Source: Fimbriimonadaceae bacterium | GTDB taxonomy: Bacteria > Armatimonadota > Fimbriimonadia > Fimbriimonadales > Fimbriimonadaceae | Direction of reading: 5' to 3' | Length of the DNA: 64,000 nt | Assembly: GCA_026129685.1 (NCBI GenBank) | Contig: JAHCHO010000007.1 | Coordinates: 124,001 to 188,000, forward strand | In this document: positions 45,816 to 56,348 of the stretch, piece after piece | Numbering within the stretch: position 1 is the stretch's first letter | How the letters are laid out: every line of letters starts with the position of its first letter | The notes under the pieces: model-generated | Seen by the model: only the letters and a program-made list of their open reading frames with translations | The model's database searches: none | Told to the model about the DNA's origin: nothing | Program-made: the position numbers and the translations under genes

Positions 45816-45816
<1 letters not shown>
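42790..45816 (+). CDS. actB: ACIII subunit ActB, molybdopterin-oxidoreductase-like/ferredoxin fusion
   Basis: The 1008-aa protein is an iron-sulfur subunit facing the periplasm. A Tat-like segment RRGFLKFMGASMLLAGLSGC (about 58-77) ends in a lipobox-type Cys. The molybdopterin-oxidoreductase-like domain carries no obvious cofactor cysteine set, as is usual in ActB. The C-terminal ferredoxin part has four cluster sites: CIGCNACTAAC (777-787), CMHCEYAPCEPVCP (837-849), CVGTRYCSNNC (869-879, with Thr replacing one Cys, as in a 3Fe-4S site) and CTYC (919-922). Its TGA shares the A of the actC ATG. Confidence 0.93.
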
Positions 45817-47223
<1,407 letters not shown>

Positions 47224-47231
<8 letters not shown>

Positions 47232-47790
47232 GGCGACGATGACCCACGATTCCAAGGTGTACGGCTATTTGGCCGAGTTCGAGAGCGCCGACGGCCTTCT
47301 CGCCGCCGCCAAGGCCACCCATGCCGAGGGCTACGCGAAGGTCGAGGCCTACTCGCCGTTTCCGGTTCACGGGGTCTCCGAAGCGCTCGGGTTCCACGAG
47401 GCAAAGGTGCCCTGGCTCATCTTCGTTTCGGGCGTCGCCGGAGCGATGGCCGGGATCGGTCTGCAATGGTGGACTGGTTCGGTGGACTACCCGATGAACG
47501 TCGGCGGCCGACCCAATTTCGCTTGGCCGCAGTTCATCCCCGTCACCTTCGAGTGTACGGTGCTGTTCGCCGCCTTTGGCGCCGTCCTCGGGATGCTGGC
47601 GCTGAACGGGCTCCCACGCCCGAACCATCCGATCTTCAACGGGAAGCGGTTCGAACTCGCCAGCCAAGACCGGTTCTTCCTGTGCATCGAAAGCGAGGAC
47701 CCCAAGTTCGAGCCGACGGCGACCCGCCGATTCCTGGAAACGCTGAACGCCCACGCCGTTTCGGAGGTGCGACACGATGACGAAGACTGA
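47224..47790 (+). CDS. actD: ACIII subunit ActD (DUF3341)
   Basis: The 188-aa protein has an N-terminal soluble part (KVYGYLAEFESADGLLAAAK, EAYSPFPVHGVSEALGF) and two membrane helices (LIFVSGVAGAMAGIGLQWW and FECTVLFAAFGAVLGMLA), the ActD/DUF3341 pattern. GGRPNFAWPQFIPVTFE is the conserved link between the helices. It stabilises the complex; no cofactor site is visible. It overlaps the genes on both sides. Confidence 0.92.
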
Positions 47791-48439
47791 TTGGACGCGT
47801 TGCTTCGCCATCGTGGCGGCGGCGATCTCGCTCGCCGGGTGCCACAACGACATGTGGACCCAGCCCAAACTCCGGGCGCAACAGGAGAGCGACTTCTTCG
47901 CCGATGGCCAAGCCGACCGGATGCCCGTCCCCGGTACGATCGCTCGCGGCGGCCTCAAGGAAGACGAGGCCTACTTCACCGGGCGGCGCAACGGCAAGCT
48001 GGTTGCCGACCTCCCCTCCCGCGTGGTCCTGAGCAAGGAACTGCTCGCCCGCGGCAAGGAGCGGTTCGAAGTGTTCTGCACCCATTGCCACGGCTACGCC
48101 GGAGACGGCAAGGGGATGATCGCCCAGCGGGGCCTCTCCTTGCGACGCCCGCCCGCCAGCTACCACACCCAACGCCTTCGCGAGATGCCGATCGGCCACT
48201 TCTTCGAGGTGATGAGCCGGGGATTCGGCGTTATGTTCTCGCAGGCCACCCGAGTTCCGGTCGAGGACCGATGGGCGATCGCGGCCTACATCCGCGCGCT
48301 CCAACTGAGCCACGACTTCGACGCGTCGAGCCTCGCGCCCGACGAGACGCAGAAACTGAACGTGCCCGCCGACGAGCAGCTCGGTCTGCCCGGCGCGCAC
48401 AAGAAAGGCGAAGCGGAAGGAGCGCCCAGCAAGGAATGA
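47777..48439 (+). CDS. actE: ACIII subunit ActE, monoheme cytochrome c lipoprotein
   Basis: The 220-aa cytochrome has a lipobox (AISLAGCHN) and one heme c site (CTHCH) with a likely Met ligand near REMPIGHFF. YPYEDGKGMIAQRG-like sequence (CHGYAGDGKGMIAQRG) is typical of ActE. It is lipid-anchored on the periplasmic face and takes electrons from ActA or passes them to the oxidase. Its TGA overlaps the actF ATG (ATGA). Confidence 0.92.
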   Translation: MTKTDWTRCFAIVAAAISLAGCHNDMWTQPKLRAQQESDFFADGQADRMPVPGTIARGGLKEDEAYFTGRRNGKLVADLPSRVVLSKELLARGKERFEVFCTHCHGYAGDGKGMIAQRGLSLRRPPASYHTQRLREMPIGHFFEVMSRGFGVMFSQATRVPVEDRWAIAAYIRALQLSHDFDASSLAPDETQKLNVPADEQLGLPGAHKKGEAEGAPSKE

Positions 48440-49650
48440 GTCACGATCACCACGAGCCCTTGCCCGCCCAGGGCAAGGCGGATTTCGGCAAGCTGATCCC
48501 CGTCGGGGGCATCATGCTCCTGGTCGGCGGCGGCCTGTCGGCGGTCGCCTACGGCCAAGGTCAGGCGCAGTTCTTCCAGTCCTACCTGTTCGGGTTCGTC
48601 TTCTGGATGCTCCTGACCCTCGGGTGCTACGGCCTGGTGCTTCTGCACCACACCGTGCGCGGTCAGTGGAGCGTGCCCCTCCTCCGCATTTGGGAAGCGG
48701 GCGGCGGCGCGACGATGCTGATCACGATGGCCGTCCTCTTCGCGCCCGTCGTGCTCGGCCTGAGCGAGATTTACCACTGGACCGACAAGCACGCCCCCTT
48801 CGACAAGCTCCTCGAGGCCAAGCGCTGGTGGCTGAACGACGGCTTCTTTATCCTGAGGCAGGGGATCTACTGGTTTGTCTGGATCGTGACCGCGTGGATT
48901 CTCAAGCGCTCCTCCCTTCGGGAGGACAAGACGCGAGACACGAACGAGGCGATCCGCCGGACGAATATCTCCGCTCCTTCCATCCTGCTGTTCCTGTTGA
49001 TGGTCACCGTGTGCTGGACGGACTGGGTGATGTCCATCGAGGCGCACTGGTATTCGACTTTGTGGGGCGCGCTTTTCATGGTCTACCAGGGCCTTATGGG
49101 GCTCGCCTTCGGCACGGTCGTGTTCCTGACGAACGCCCGCAAGGAACCCTACAACCTGGTCGTCAACCCGAAGATCACCAAGGATCTGGGCAACATGATG
49201 TTCGCCTTCACGATGCTCTGGGGTTACCTGACGATCAGCCAGTACCTGATCATCTACTCGGCGAACCTGCCGGAAGAGACGACCTACTACGTGTTCCGAA
49301 CCGACAACAGCTGGAACCTGCTTGGCGCGTTCGTCGTGCTGTTCTCGTTCTTCGTGCCGTTCCTGCTGCTGCTCGCGCCCCGCATCAAGGCCGCCGCGAA
49401 CACCCTGCTTCTTACGGCGGCCCTGATCTTCGTGGTCCGCATCTTCGATGTGTTCTGGCTCGTCGCCCCCGCGTTCCACCACGGAGAGGCCGCCCGAACG
49501 ACGTTCGGAGTGCGGATTGGCGACGTGGGATCCCTGCTCTTGGTCGGCGGCGTCTGGATCGCCGTCTTCGCCACCCAGTTGAGGAAGGCAAACCTCTTGC
49601 CGCTACACGATCCGCGACTTCCCGAGGGGGTGCCGCAACATGTCGCATGA
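48436..49650 (+). CDS. actF: ACIII subunit ActF, NrfD-like membrane protein
   Basis: The 404-aa polytopic protein, the second NrfD-like subunit and shorter paralog of ActC, starts at the ATG overlapping the actE stop. Helical signatures: LLTLGCYGLVLLHHTVRGQW, RRTNISAPSILLFLLMVTVC, DWVMSIEAHWYSTLWGALF and LGNMMFAFTMLWGYLTISQY. It contributes to quinone/proton handling in ACIII. It overlaps the next gene by 11 nt. The N-terminal His-rich tail (SHDHHEPLP) is short and probably cytoplasmic. Confidence 0.92.
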   Translation: MSHDHHEPLPAQGKADFGKLIPVGGIMLLVGGGLSAVAYGQGQAQFFQSYLFGFVFWMLLTLGCYGLVLLHHTVRGQWSVPLLRIWEAGGGATMLITMAVLFAPVVLGLSEIYHWTDKHAPFDKLLEAKRWWLNDGFFILRQGIYWFVWIVTAWILKRSSLREDKTRDTNEAIRRTNISAPSILLFLLMVTVCWTDWVMSIEAHWYSTLWGALFMVYQGLMGLAFGTVVFLTNARKEPYNLVVNPKITKDLGNMMFAFTMLWGYLTISQYLIIYSANLPEETTYYVFRTDNSWNLLGAFVVLFSFFVPFLLLLAPRIKAAANTLLLTAALIFVVRIFDVFWLVAPAFHHGEAARTTFGVRIGDVGSLLLVGGVWIAVFATQLRKANLLPLHDPRLPEGVPQHVA

Positions 49651-50116
49651 ACACGAACCCGTAGAGATTCCCGAAGGCGCCCTGTACGAAACGCACGACG
49701 TCAAGGCGAGCGTCATCTGGAAGTCGTTGTTCTGGTTCTTCGCCATCTCGATGGTCTGCGCGCTCGTGTGCATCCCGATCCTGAACGGTCTGGGCTCGCT
49801 CAACACCGCCGTGACCGGCGACCCCGACTTCAAGGACACCCGCATCGTGCGGGAACTGCCCGCCGGCCAACCTCCCCTGCAGACCAACGTCACGACCCGA
49901 ACCGACATGTTCGCCATCGGCAAGAAGGCGCGCGTGGAACTGGAAACCTACGGTTGGGTCGACGAGGCCAAGGGCAAAGTCCGCGTTCCGGTGGCCAAAG
50001 CCATGGACGACGTCGCGCGAGACGGCCTCCCGGTTTGGAAGGCGGCCCCGGCGACCCCGCCCGCCGAGACCGTGCCCACCGAGGAACCCGCGCCGGGAGG
50101 TGCGACCACCCCGTGA
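49640..50116 (+). CDS. Conserved membrane protein of the ACIII-caa3 operon
   Basis: The 158-aa protein has one membrane helix (KSLFWFFAISMVCALVCIPI) followed by a periplasmic part containing YGWVDEAKGKVRVPVAKAMD, a recognisable pattern of small proteins encoded between ACIII or cytochrome oxidase genes and SCO. The Pro/Glu-rich tail is low-complexity. No heme or metal site is visible. Position suggests an assembly factor or accessory subunit; I cannot assign it the ActG name. It is coupled to actF and to the SCO gene by overlaps. Confidence 0.75.
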   Translation: MSHEHEPVEIPEGALYETHDVKASVIWKSLFWFFAISMVCALVCIPILNGLGSLNTAVTGDPDFKDTRIVRELPAGQPPLQTNVTTRTDMFAIGKKARVELETYGWVDEAKGKVRVPVAKAMDDVARDGLPVWKAAPATPPAETVPTEEPAPGGATTP

Positions 50117-50931
50117 TCCGTCGCCTCGCCTTCCTCTTGCCCCTCTTCGCGCTCGGCCTGTCGTTGTCCCAACCCGGGCGGGCCCAGCGCATGTACGACG
50201 TTCGCGAGAAACTCGGTTTCGACCAGAACCTCGATACGCCGTTGCCGCTCGACGCCGAATTCACCGACGAGAACGGCAAGCGCGTCAAACTCGGCGACTA
50301 CTTCGAGGACGGCAAACCGGTCATCCTGCTGTTCGCGTTCTACAAGTGCCAGGGCGTCTGCGCGATGGAGTTCCAGGGTCTCCTCGAGGCGCTGAACGGC
50401 ATGACGACCTACCACGCCGGGATCGACTACACCTTCGTCAACGTCGGCATCCATCCCAAGGAAACCTTCGAACTCGCCCGCGCCAAAAAGGCGGAGCTTC
50501 TCGAATCCTACCGACGGCCCCGCGCGGACGAGGGAATCCACACTCTCGTTGGTACCGAAGAGAACATCAACAAGGTCACCAAGGCGGCCGGCTTCCGCTA
50601 CTACTACAACGAGGCCCAGAACACGATCGACCATCCATCCGGACTCGTGGTCGTCACGCCGGAGGGAAGAATCTCCCGCTACATGTTCGGCGTTTCCTAT
50701 CCGTCTAAGATGCTGCGGGACGCCATGATCACCGCGTCCGCCAACAAGATCGGGGGCAAAGAGGCGAACACCGGCTTCCTCGTGTGCTGGCAGTACGACC
50801 CAACGACCGGCAAGTACCGGGTGGTGGTCGAGAACGTGCTCAAAGTGAGCGGCATTCTGACGGTGATCCTCTTGGGCGCCTCGATGGCCGTCATGTCGAT
50901 CAAGAACCGAAAGCGGGGGGCGTCCGCTTAG
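50113..50931 (+). CDS. SCO1/SenC copper chaperone
   Basis: The 272-aa thioredoxin-fold protein carries the copper-binding CxxxC in FYKCQGVCAMEFQ and a downstream histidine in DHPSGLVVVTPEG. A signal peptide (LAFLLPLFALGLSLSQPGRA) and, unusually placed at the C-terminus, a membrane helix (VSGILTVILLGASMAVMSI) tether it. It delivers copper to the CuA centre of subunit II, encoded 9 bp downstream. The start is a GTG in the preceding stop (GTGA). Confidence 0.9.
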   Translation: MIRRLAFLLPLFALGLSLSQPGRAQRMYDVREKLGFDQNLDTPLPLDAEFTDENGKRVKLGDYFEDGKPVILLFAFYKCQGVCAMEFQGLLEALNGMTTYHAGIDYTFVNVGIHPKETFELARAKKAELLESYRRPRADEGIHTLVGTEENINKVTKAAGFRYYYNEAQNTIDHPSGLVVVTPEGRISRYMFGVSYPSKMLRDAMITASANKIGGKEANTGFLVCWQYDPTTGKYRVVVENVLKVSGILTVILLGASMAVMSIKNRKRGASA

Positions 50932-50940
50932 GACCAGGCT

Positions 50941-51990
50941 ATGTTTTTCAGGCTACGATTCGCTCCCGACACCGCTTCGACCTTCGCCGAGCAGTACGAC
51001 TGGCTGTTCTACACCACGACGGCTCTAACGATCTTCTTCACGATCCTCGTCTGCGTGCTGGTCCTGGTGTTCGCGATCAAGTACCGTCGGGGGCAGAAGA
51101 TCAACCGGGCGAACGCCCCGAGCCACAATCTGTACCTCGAGCTGTCCTGGTCGATCATCCCCCTCATCATGGGGTTGGGGATTTTCGCCTGGGCGTCCTA
51201 CCTGTTCGTGCAGACCCGCCAACCGCCGAAGGACGCGATGGACGTGTACGTCGTCGGCAAGCAGTGGATGTGGCACGCGCAACACTCGAACGGGGTGCGC
51301 GAGCAGAACATGCTCCACGTCCCGGCGGGTCGTCCCGTTCGCCTGACGATGATCTCGCAGGACGTCATCCACAGTTTCTTCGTCCCCGCCTTCCGAATGA
51401 AGCAGGACGTGCTGCCCGGGCGCTACACCCAAATGTGGTTCACGCCCTCCAAACCCGGCGTCTACAACCTGTTCTGTGCCGAGTACTGCGGTACCCAACA
51501 CTCTGAAATGGGCGGATTCGTCGTGGTGATGGACCAGGCCGACTTCCAGCAGTGGCTCGCCAACGGCGGCGACGACCTGCCGGCCGCCCCCCTCACCATG
51601 GTGCAACGCGGTGCCAAGATCTTCAAGGACAAGGCCTGCTTCACCTGCCACGGCGAGCAGGACATCCTTCAGGGACCGTCGCTCGTCGGCATCTACGGCC
51701 AGAAGCGGGTACTGAAGAACGGGGAGACCGTCCTCGCCGACGACGCCTACCTGCGCGACGCGATCTACGATCCGGGCAAGCATTTGCTGAAGGGCTACGA
51801 GAACACGATGCCCTCCTACAAATCCAAAGCGGAGGACAACAATCTCGGCGGCCTGACCGAGGAGCAGGTCCTCGACGTGGTCGAGTACATCCGGTCCCTC
51901 CGGCTGTCCACCCCGCCCGCAACCCCGGGGTCGTCTCCGGCCGTCGCCTCGTTGACGCCCGCCGCCACCGTTTCGGGAACGACGAACTAA
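50941..51990 (+). CDS. coxB: Cytochrome c oxidase subunit II with C-terminal cytochrome c (caa3 type)
   Basis: The 349-aa protein has two N-terminal helices, a cupredoxin domain with the CuA site [12 protein letters not shown] (C179, C183, H187, M190), and a fused class I cytochrome c domain with CFTCH (C233-H237) and a likely Met ligand in [10 protein letters not shown]. The fusion marks a caa3 oxidase that accepts electrons without a separate soluble cytochrome. A Ser/Thr/Pro-rich tail ends the protein. It is followed by coxA after one base. Confidence 0.95.
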   Translation: MFFRLRFAPDTASTFAEQYDWLFYTTTALTIFFTILVCVLVLVFAIKYRRGQKINRANAPSHNLYLELSWSIIPLIMGLGIFAWASYLFVQTRQPPKDAMDVYVVGKQWMWHAQHSNGVREQNMLHVPAGRPVRLTMISQDVIHSFFVPAFRMKQDVLPGRYTQMWFTPSKPGVYNLFCAEYCGTQHSEMGGFVVVMDQADFQQWLANGGDDLPAAPLTMVQRGAKIFKDKACFTCHGEQDILQGPSLVGIYGQKRVLKNGETVLADDAYLRDAIYDPGKHLLKGYENTMPSYKSKAEDNNLGGLTEEQVLDVVEYIRSLRLSTPPATPGSSPAVASLTPAATVSGTTN

Positions 51991-51991
51991 C

Positions 51992-53689
51992 ATGAGCGCT
52001 GCCTCCGATACCATCCAAGACGCCCAGACCAAGCGGCCCAAGAGCTACTTGGATAACGGGCACACCGTCGCTTCGTGGTTGCTGACGGGCGACCACAAGC
52101 GGATCGCGATGCTCTACCTGATCTCCGTGTCGATCTTCTTCTTGGTCGGGGGGATCGCGGCCGGGATGATTCGCGCCGAGTTGGTGATGCCGCGCGGCGT
52201 CTTCCTCGAGAACGACTCCTACAACAAGGTCTTCACGATCCACGGGGTCGTCATGATCTTCTTCTTCCTCATCCCCGCGATTCCCGCGGTGCTGGGGAAC
52301 TTCCTGATCCCGTTGATGATCGGGGCCCGCGACTTGGCCTTCCCGAGGCTGAACCTCCTTAGCTGGTACGTCTACATGCTGGGCGGCACCTTCGGCATTC
52401 TCGCGATGCTGTTCGGAGGCGTGGACACCGGCTGGACCTTCTACACCCCCTACAGCTCGCTCTACTCGAACTCGCAGGTTGGGCTGACGATCACGGGCGG
52501 CTTCATGGCCGGCCTGTCCTCCATCTTCACCGGCATCAACTTTATCGCGACCATCCACAAGATGCGTGCCCCCGGGATGACGTGGTTCCGGTTGCCGCTC
52601 TACGTTTGGTCCCACTACGCGACGAGCATCATCATGATCCTCGGAACCCCGGTCATCGCGATCACGATCGCCCTGGTGGCGGTCGAGCGGGTGTTCCGAA
52701 TCGGCATCTTCTCCCCGGAACTGGGCGGCGACCCGGTGCTCTTCCAGCACCTGTTCTGGTTCTACAGCCACCCGGCGGTCTACATCATGATCCTGCCCGC
52801 CATGGGCGTGATCAGCGAACTGATCGCGGCGTTCTCCCGGCGCGCCGTGTTCGGCTACCACTTCGTCGCCTTCTCGAGCCTCGCGATCGCCGGCCTAGGG
52901 TTCTTGGTCTGGGGACACCATATGTTCGTGTCCGGCCAGTCCATGTACCAGGGCGTGGTCTTCTCGCTCCTGAGCTTCCTCGTCGCCATCCCCTCCGCGA
53001 TCAAGGTGTTCAACTGGACGGCGACCATCTACAAAGGATCCGTTCGGCTCCAAACGCCGATGATCTACGCCCTCGGCTTCATGGGTCTGTTCGTCATCGG
53101 TGGCCTGACCGGGCTCTACCTGTCTTCGATGGGAACGGACATCCACCTGCACGACACCTACTTCGTCGTGGCGCACTTCCACTACGTGATGGTCGGCGGC
53201 ACGATCATGGGGTACCTCGGCGGAATCCACTACTGGTGGCCGAAGATGACGGGCCGGATGTACCCGGACCGCTGGGGCAAGCTGTCGGCGACGCTCGTGT
53301 TCATCGGGTTCAACCTGACGTTCATGCCGCAGTTCGTGGTCGGCTACATGGGTATGCCCCGCCGGTATCACCTCTACTACCTGCAGCCCGAGTTCCAGAT
53401 CTATCACATCATGTCCACGCTCGGAAGCTCGGTTCTCGGGCTCGGCTACCTGATGCCGGTGATCTACCTGGTCTGGTCCCTCAAGTACGGGAAGGTCGCG
53501 CCCGCGAACCCGTGGGGCGCCAAGGGGCTGGAGTGGGAGACGAGTTCGCCGCCGCCGACCGAAAACTTCCTCGAAAAGCCCATCGTGACCCGGCCGGCGT
53601 ACGACTACGACGCCGAAGCCGACGAGGCCGAGTTCGAGAAACTCGTCGCCGAGGGCGACCCCCGCGCCTACGCCGAGGTGGGAGACTAA
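51992..53689 (+). CDS. coxA: Cytochrome c oxidase subunit I (A2-type heme-copper oxidase)
   Basis: The 565-aa protein with 12 or more helices holds heme a, heme a3 and CuB. Helix [14 protein letters not shown]; CuB/heme region: [18 protein letters not shown] (Y258, S259, H260), WGHHMFVSG, then [17 protein letters not shown] in helix X. The YSHPAVYI form, lacking the Glu of GHPEVY, is the YS motif of A2-subfamily oxidases such as those of Rhodothermus and Thermus. It is the proton-pumping terminal oxidase that takes electrons from ACIII. Confidence 0.97.
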   Translation: MSAASDTIQDAQTKRPKSYLDNGHTVASWLLTGDHKRIAMLYLISVSIFFLVGGIAAGMIRAELVMPRGVFLENDSYNKVFTIHGVVMIFFFLIPAIPAVLGNFLIPLMIGARDLAFPRLNLLSWYVYMLGGTFGILAMLFGGVDTGWTFYTPYSSLYSNSQVGLTITGGFMAGLSSIFTGINFIATIHKMRAPGMTWFRLPLYVWSHYATSIIMILGTPVIAITIALVAVERVFRIGIFSPELGGDPVLFQHLFWFYSHPAVYIMILPAMGVISELIAAFSRRAVFGYHFVAFSSLAIAGLGFLVWGHHMFVSGQSMYQGVVFSLLSFLVAIPSAIKVFNWTATIYKGSVRLQTPMIYALGFMGLFVIGGLTGLYLSSMGTDIHLHDTYFVVAHFHYVMVGGTIMGYLGGIHYWWPKMTGRMYPDRWGKLSATLVFIGFNLTFMPQFVVGYMGMPRRYHLYYLQPEFQIYHIMSTLGSSVLGLGYLMPVIYLVWSLKYGKVAPANPWGAKGLEWETSSPPPTENFLEKPIVTRPAYDYDAEADEAEFEKLVAEGDPRAYAEVGD

Positions 53690-53690
53690 C

Positions 53691-54362
53691 ATGGCCGCCA
53701 TCACCGCCCCCGCTCACGATCATCACGGTCCCCTGCATCACCAGTTCGACGATCTCGAGCAACAGAACGAGACCTACATCCTTGGGATGTGGGCGTTCTT
53801 GGTGCAAGAGATCATGTTCTTCGGGGCGCTGTTCGTCAGCTACGCCATCATGCGCTACAAGCATCCGATGGACTGGTGGGCGGCGCACACCGAGTTGGAC
53901 TGGAAACTCGCCGGCGTCAACACGTTCAACCTCCTCGTGTCGAGTTTCTTCGTCGCGATGGCGGTGCGCAACGCGCAGCTCAAGCAACCGGGAAAGGTCG
54001 TCGGCTGGCTGTTCGGGGTCATCCTCTGCTCGCTGATCTTCCTCGTTATCAAGTACTTCGAGTACTCCCTTAAGTGGCAGCACCACCTCGTACCGGGTCC
54101 CTCCTTCTACTACACAGGAGAGGCGAACGCCGGAGTCGCCCAGACGTTCTTCGGCCTGTACTTCGCGATGACCGGGCTCCACGGAATCCACGTCTTGGTC
54201 GGGCTGATCATCTTCGTGGTGCTGACCGGGCTTTGGATCGCGCGCAAACCCATCGTGACGGAGGACTACATCCCCACCGAGATGTGCGGCCTCTACTGGC
54301 ACTTCGTCGACCTGGTCTGGATCTTCCTCTACCCGCTTTTCTATCTCATTCCCAAGCCATGA
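53691..54362 (+). CDS. coxC: Cytochrome c oxidase subunit III
   Basis: The 223-aa protein has five transmembrane segments: [79 protein letters not shown] and [29 protein letters not shown] and YWHFVDLVW are family signatures. It is short because the two first helices of the 7-helix form are missing, as in many caa3 enzymes. Its stop overlaps the next ATG. Confidence 0.95.
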   Translation: MAAITAPAHDHHGPLHHQFDDLEQQNETYILGMWAFLVQEIMFFGALFVSYAIMRYKHPMDWWAAHTELDWKLAGVNTFNLLVSSFFVAMAVRNAQLKQPGKVVGWLFGVILCSLIFLVIKYFEYSLKWQHHLVPGPSFYYTGEANAGVAQTFFGLYFAMTGLHGIHVLVGLIIFVVLTGLWIARKPIVTEDYIPTEMCGLYWHFVDLVWIFLYPLFYLIPKP

Positions 54363-54778
54363 GCGAACACACCGAACACACGCACGGTCACCACGTGGAC
54401 AGCCCCAAGCTGTACTACGGGACCTTTGCCCTGCTCACCGTTCTGATGCTCTTGACCATCGGCGCGTCCCAGGTTCACTTCCCGGGCGGGTCGCTCGTGA
54501 ACAACCTGATCGCCATGACGATCGCCGTCCTCAAGGCGGCCCTCGTCGTCGCCATCTTTATGGGCGTCCGCAAGGGGTCGGGCCTGATCAAGCTCTACGC
54601 TCTGGGGGGATTCGTCTGGTTCCTCCTGTTCTTTATCATGTTCTGCGATTACATGACGCGGTCGTGGGAGCCGGTGCGAGGATGGGTCCCGAAAGACGCG
54701 CCCGTGGCGGTCGACTACCCGTACGTGACGGACACGCCCGGCGAACGCCCGGCGCACGAAGCCAAGGCCGAGCACTAG
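54359..54778 (+). CDS. Cytochrome c oxidase subunit IV (CtaF/CoxD-like)
   Basis: The 139-aa protein has three helices ([60 protein letters not shown]), the pattern of prokaryotic subunit IV (Cox4_pro/CyoD-like); [12 protein letters not shown] is a typical piece. Its N-terminus is His-rich ([12 protein letters not shown]), a possible metal-binding tail. It is the last gene of the operon. Its TAG and the stop of the convergent gene share CTAG. Confidence 0.9.
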   Translation: MSEHTEHTHGHHVDSPKLYYGTFALLTVLMLLTIGASQVHFPGGSLVNNLIAMTIAVLKAALVVAIFMGVRKGSGLIKLYALGGFVWFLLFFIMFCDYMTRSWEPVRGWVPKDAPVAVDYPYVTDTPGERPAHEAKAEH

Positions 54779-55620
54779 TCCTGAACCGGGTTCGCCGGGA
54801 TGCCGTACAACTCGTAGCGTCGGACGTACGGGGCGGACACGGCGAGACGGTCGATGTTCCGGAGGGCTACGGCGACGTACCCCGGACGCATCCCAAGCGT
54901 GTTGATGCCCCGCGCGAGTGCGGCGCGCAAAGGCTTCGCCCCGGGGGGCAGTGGGTTGCCCTCGAGGTCGGTCGATCCGATTTGCTTGCCCTTGGAGTCG
55001 AGGGCCAAGAACATCAGGCTCTTGTAGACCTCGCACTGGGTAGAGGCCCGAATTTCGGTGATCCCGTTTTCGCGTTCACGAATCTCCTCGATACGAACGG
55101 TGCCTCGACCGACCGACACCACTTCTCCTGCCATCGGGCGCACGTTTAGGTTGGGCACGTGCCAGATTACGTCCACCAAGAGCGACAGGGCTTTGGCGCG
55201 CGAGGCGAAGGGCAGGAGCCGCGTGGACAGGTCCTCGCCAAGATTCACGAAGCCGGCGCTCTGGTGGATGCCCCATTGGCGGCCGCGCGTTCCGGGGGCC
55301 GGGATGTCTCGGTAACGGTATACGAGGAACCGATGACCCGACCCCTTTGGCATGCGCCGATCGATGCTCTTGTCCGCGCGATAGCTCGCTCCCACGCGAT
55401 CGGAAAGCGCGGAGTCGATCCGCCCCTTCGCGTCCCAGCAGACGACCTTTCCGCCCGCCTCCACCTTTCCGCCCGCGACGAGTTCGACCGACGCGCCGTC
55501 CGGCAACGGCAGCCGAAGGGCATGGCGTGACTCGACCGGAGGCGTGGGGTAGACATCGCGGCGGACGTCCGTCGAACCCTGAGACGTGCCGATCAGCAAC
55601 AAAGTGAGGATTGCGTTCAT
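54775..55620 (-). CDS. Secreted protein of unknown function behind a poly-C tract
   Basis: The 281-aa protein begins with a signal peptide (MNAILTLLLIGTSQGSTDV). I recognise no family. Segments RQWGIHQSAGFVNLGEDLS, LVDVIWHVPNLNVRPMAG and RPGYVAVALRNIDRLAVSAP suggest a beta-rich extracytoplasmic domain; one Cys, no catalytic motif. A CATAGT hexamer lies 9 nt before the ATG. Sixteen bases further up is a run of 12 C (minus strand), where the -35 region would be, so expression may vary with tract length. Confidence 0.7.
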   Translation of the reverse strand: MNAILTLLLIGTSQGSTDVRRDVYPTPPVESRHALRLPLPDGASVELVAGGKVEAGGKVVCWDAKGRIDSALSDRVGASYRADKSIDRRMPKGSGHRFLVYRYRDIPAPGTRGRQWGIHQSAGFVNLGEDLSTRLLPFASRAKALSLLVDVIWHVPNLNVRPMAGEVVSVGRGTVRIEEIRERENGITEIRASTQCEVYKSLMFLALDSKGKQIGSTDLEGNPLPPGAKPLRAALARGINTLGMRPGYVAVALRNIDRLAVSAPYVRRYELYGIPANPVQD

Positions 55621-55629
55621 GGCCCATCC

Positions 55630-55635
55630 ACTATG
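55630..55635 (-). promoter_or_regulatory. -10-like CATAGT of the secreted-protein gene
   Basis: On the minus strand CATAGT lies 9 nt before the ATG at 55620, with the 12-base homopolymer just upstream at the -35 position. Confidence 0.4.
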
Positions 55636-55650
55636 GGGGCCGGCGCGCTC

Positions 55651-55662
55651 GGGGGGGGGGGG
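55651..55662. repeat. Twelve-base G/C homopolymer in a divergent promoter region
   Basis: Twelve consecutive G on the plus strand sit between the divergent genes at 55620 and 55689. Tracts of this length are prone to slipped-strand length change. A sequencing length error is also possible. Confidence 0.9.
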
Positions 55663-55684
55663 CCGCCGACCCACGCCGGTCGGG

Positions 55685-55690
55685 TTCAAT
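55685..55690 (+). promoter_or_regulatory. -10-like TTCAAT of the GNAT gene
   Basis: TTCAAT overlaps an ATG (55689) and lies 7 nt before a GTG (55698), the same arrangement as at 2421. Confidence 0.35.
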
Positions 55691-56348
55691 GCGTCCTGTG
55701 ATCCGAGCCGTCACCGCGAACGAGGACCCGGCGATTCCGTGGATCGAAGCGCTGTACGAAGCCGCCTTCGAGGAGGTCCTACGTCTGCCAACCGGTTTCC
55801 TTCGCGCCTCCGTCGCCCGACCGCACGAAGGACCTCGAACGCGCTTCCTCACGTCGGCGGAGGACGAGGAGGGTCCCCTTGGCTTCGCCTATTTCGAGCT
55901 TCTGAGGGAGGCCCGGATGGGTTACGCGATCTACCTCGCCGTGAGTCCGGAGCGCCGTGGCCGGTCCGTCGGGTCGGCTCTGCTGAAGGACGTCGTCCGG
56001 AGGCTCGCCGAGGAAGCCGAGAAGCAGGGTTGCCCGTGCGGCGGGGTGATGCTCGAGGTCGAAAGGGTCGAAGAGGCCCACGACGAGGCCGACCGAATCG
56101 AGCGCGAACGGCGTTTGCGCTTCTTCGCCAAACACGGAGCTCGCCCGTTGACGTCGGGCTACCGCCAACCGCCCGCTCAACCCGGTTTTCCGAGCGTGCC
56201 GCTCAATCTCCTTTGGTTGCCGATGTCGGAGGCGCGTCCGGAGCCCTTGGCCGAGCGAATCCGCGCGTACTACCGAAACGGGCACGGACTGGGCGATGAC
56301 GCGCCCGAGGTCGTCGCCACCCTGGGGTCGCTGACTACTTGGCTCTGA
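55689..56348 (+). CDS. GNAT-family N-acetyltransferase
   Basis: The protein of 219 aa (216 if the GTG at 55698 is used) has the GNAT acetyl-CoA site YLAVSPERRGRSVGSALLKD (the R/Q-x-x-G-x-G/A loop read as RRGRSVG), with IRAVTANEDPAIPWIEALYE before it and FFAKHGARPLTSGYRQPP after it. The substrate cannot be predicted. It converges with the DUF1501 gene, overlapping by 14 nt. Confidence 0.85.
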   Translation: MRPVIRAVTANEDPAIPWIEALYEAAFEEVLRLPTGFLRASVARPHEGPRTRFLTSAEDEEGPLGFAYFELLREARMGYAIYLAVSPERRGRSVGSALLKDVVRRLAEEAEKQGCPCGGVMLEVERVEEAHDEADRIERERRLRFFAKHGARPLTSGYRQPPAQPGFPSVPLNLLWLPMSEARPEPLAERIRAYYRNGHGLGDDAPEVVATLGSLTTWL

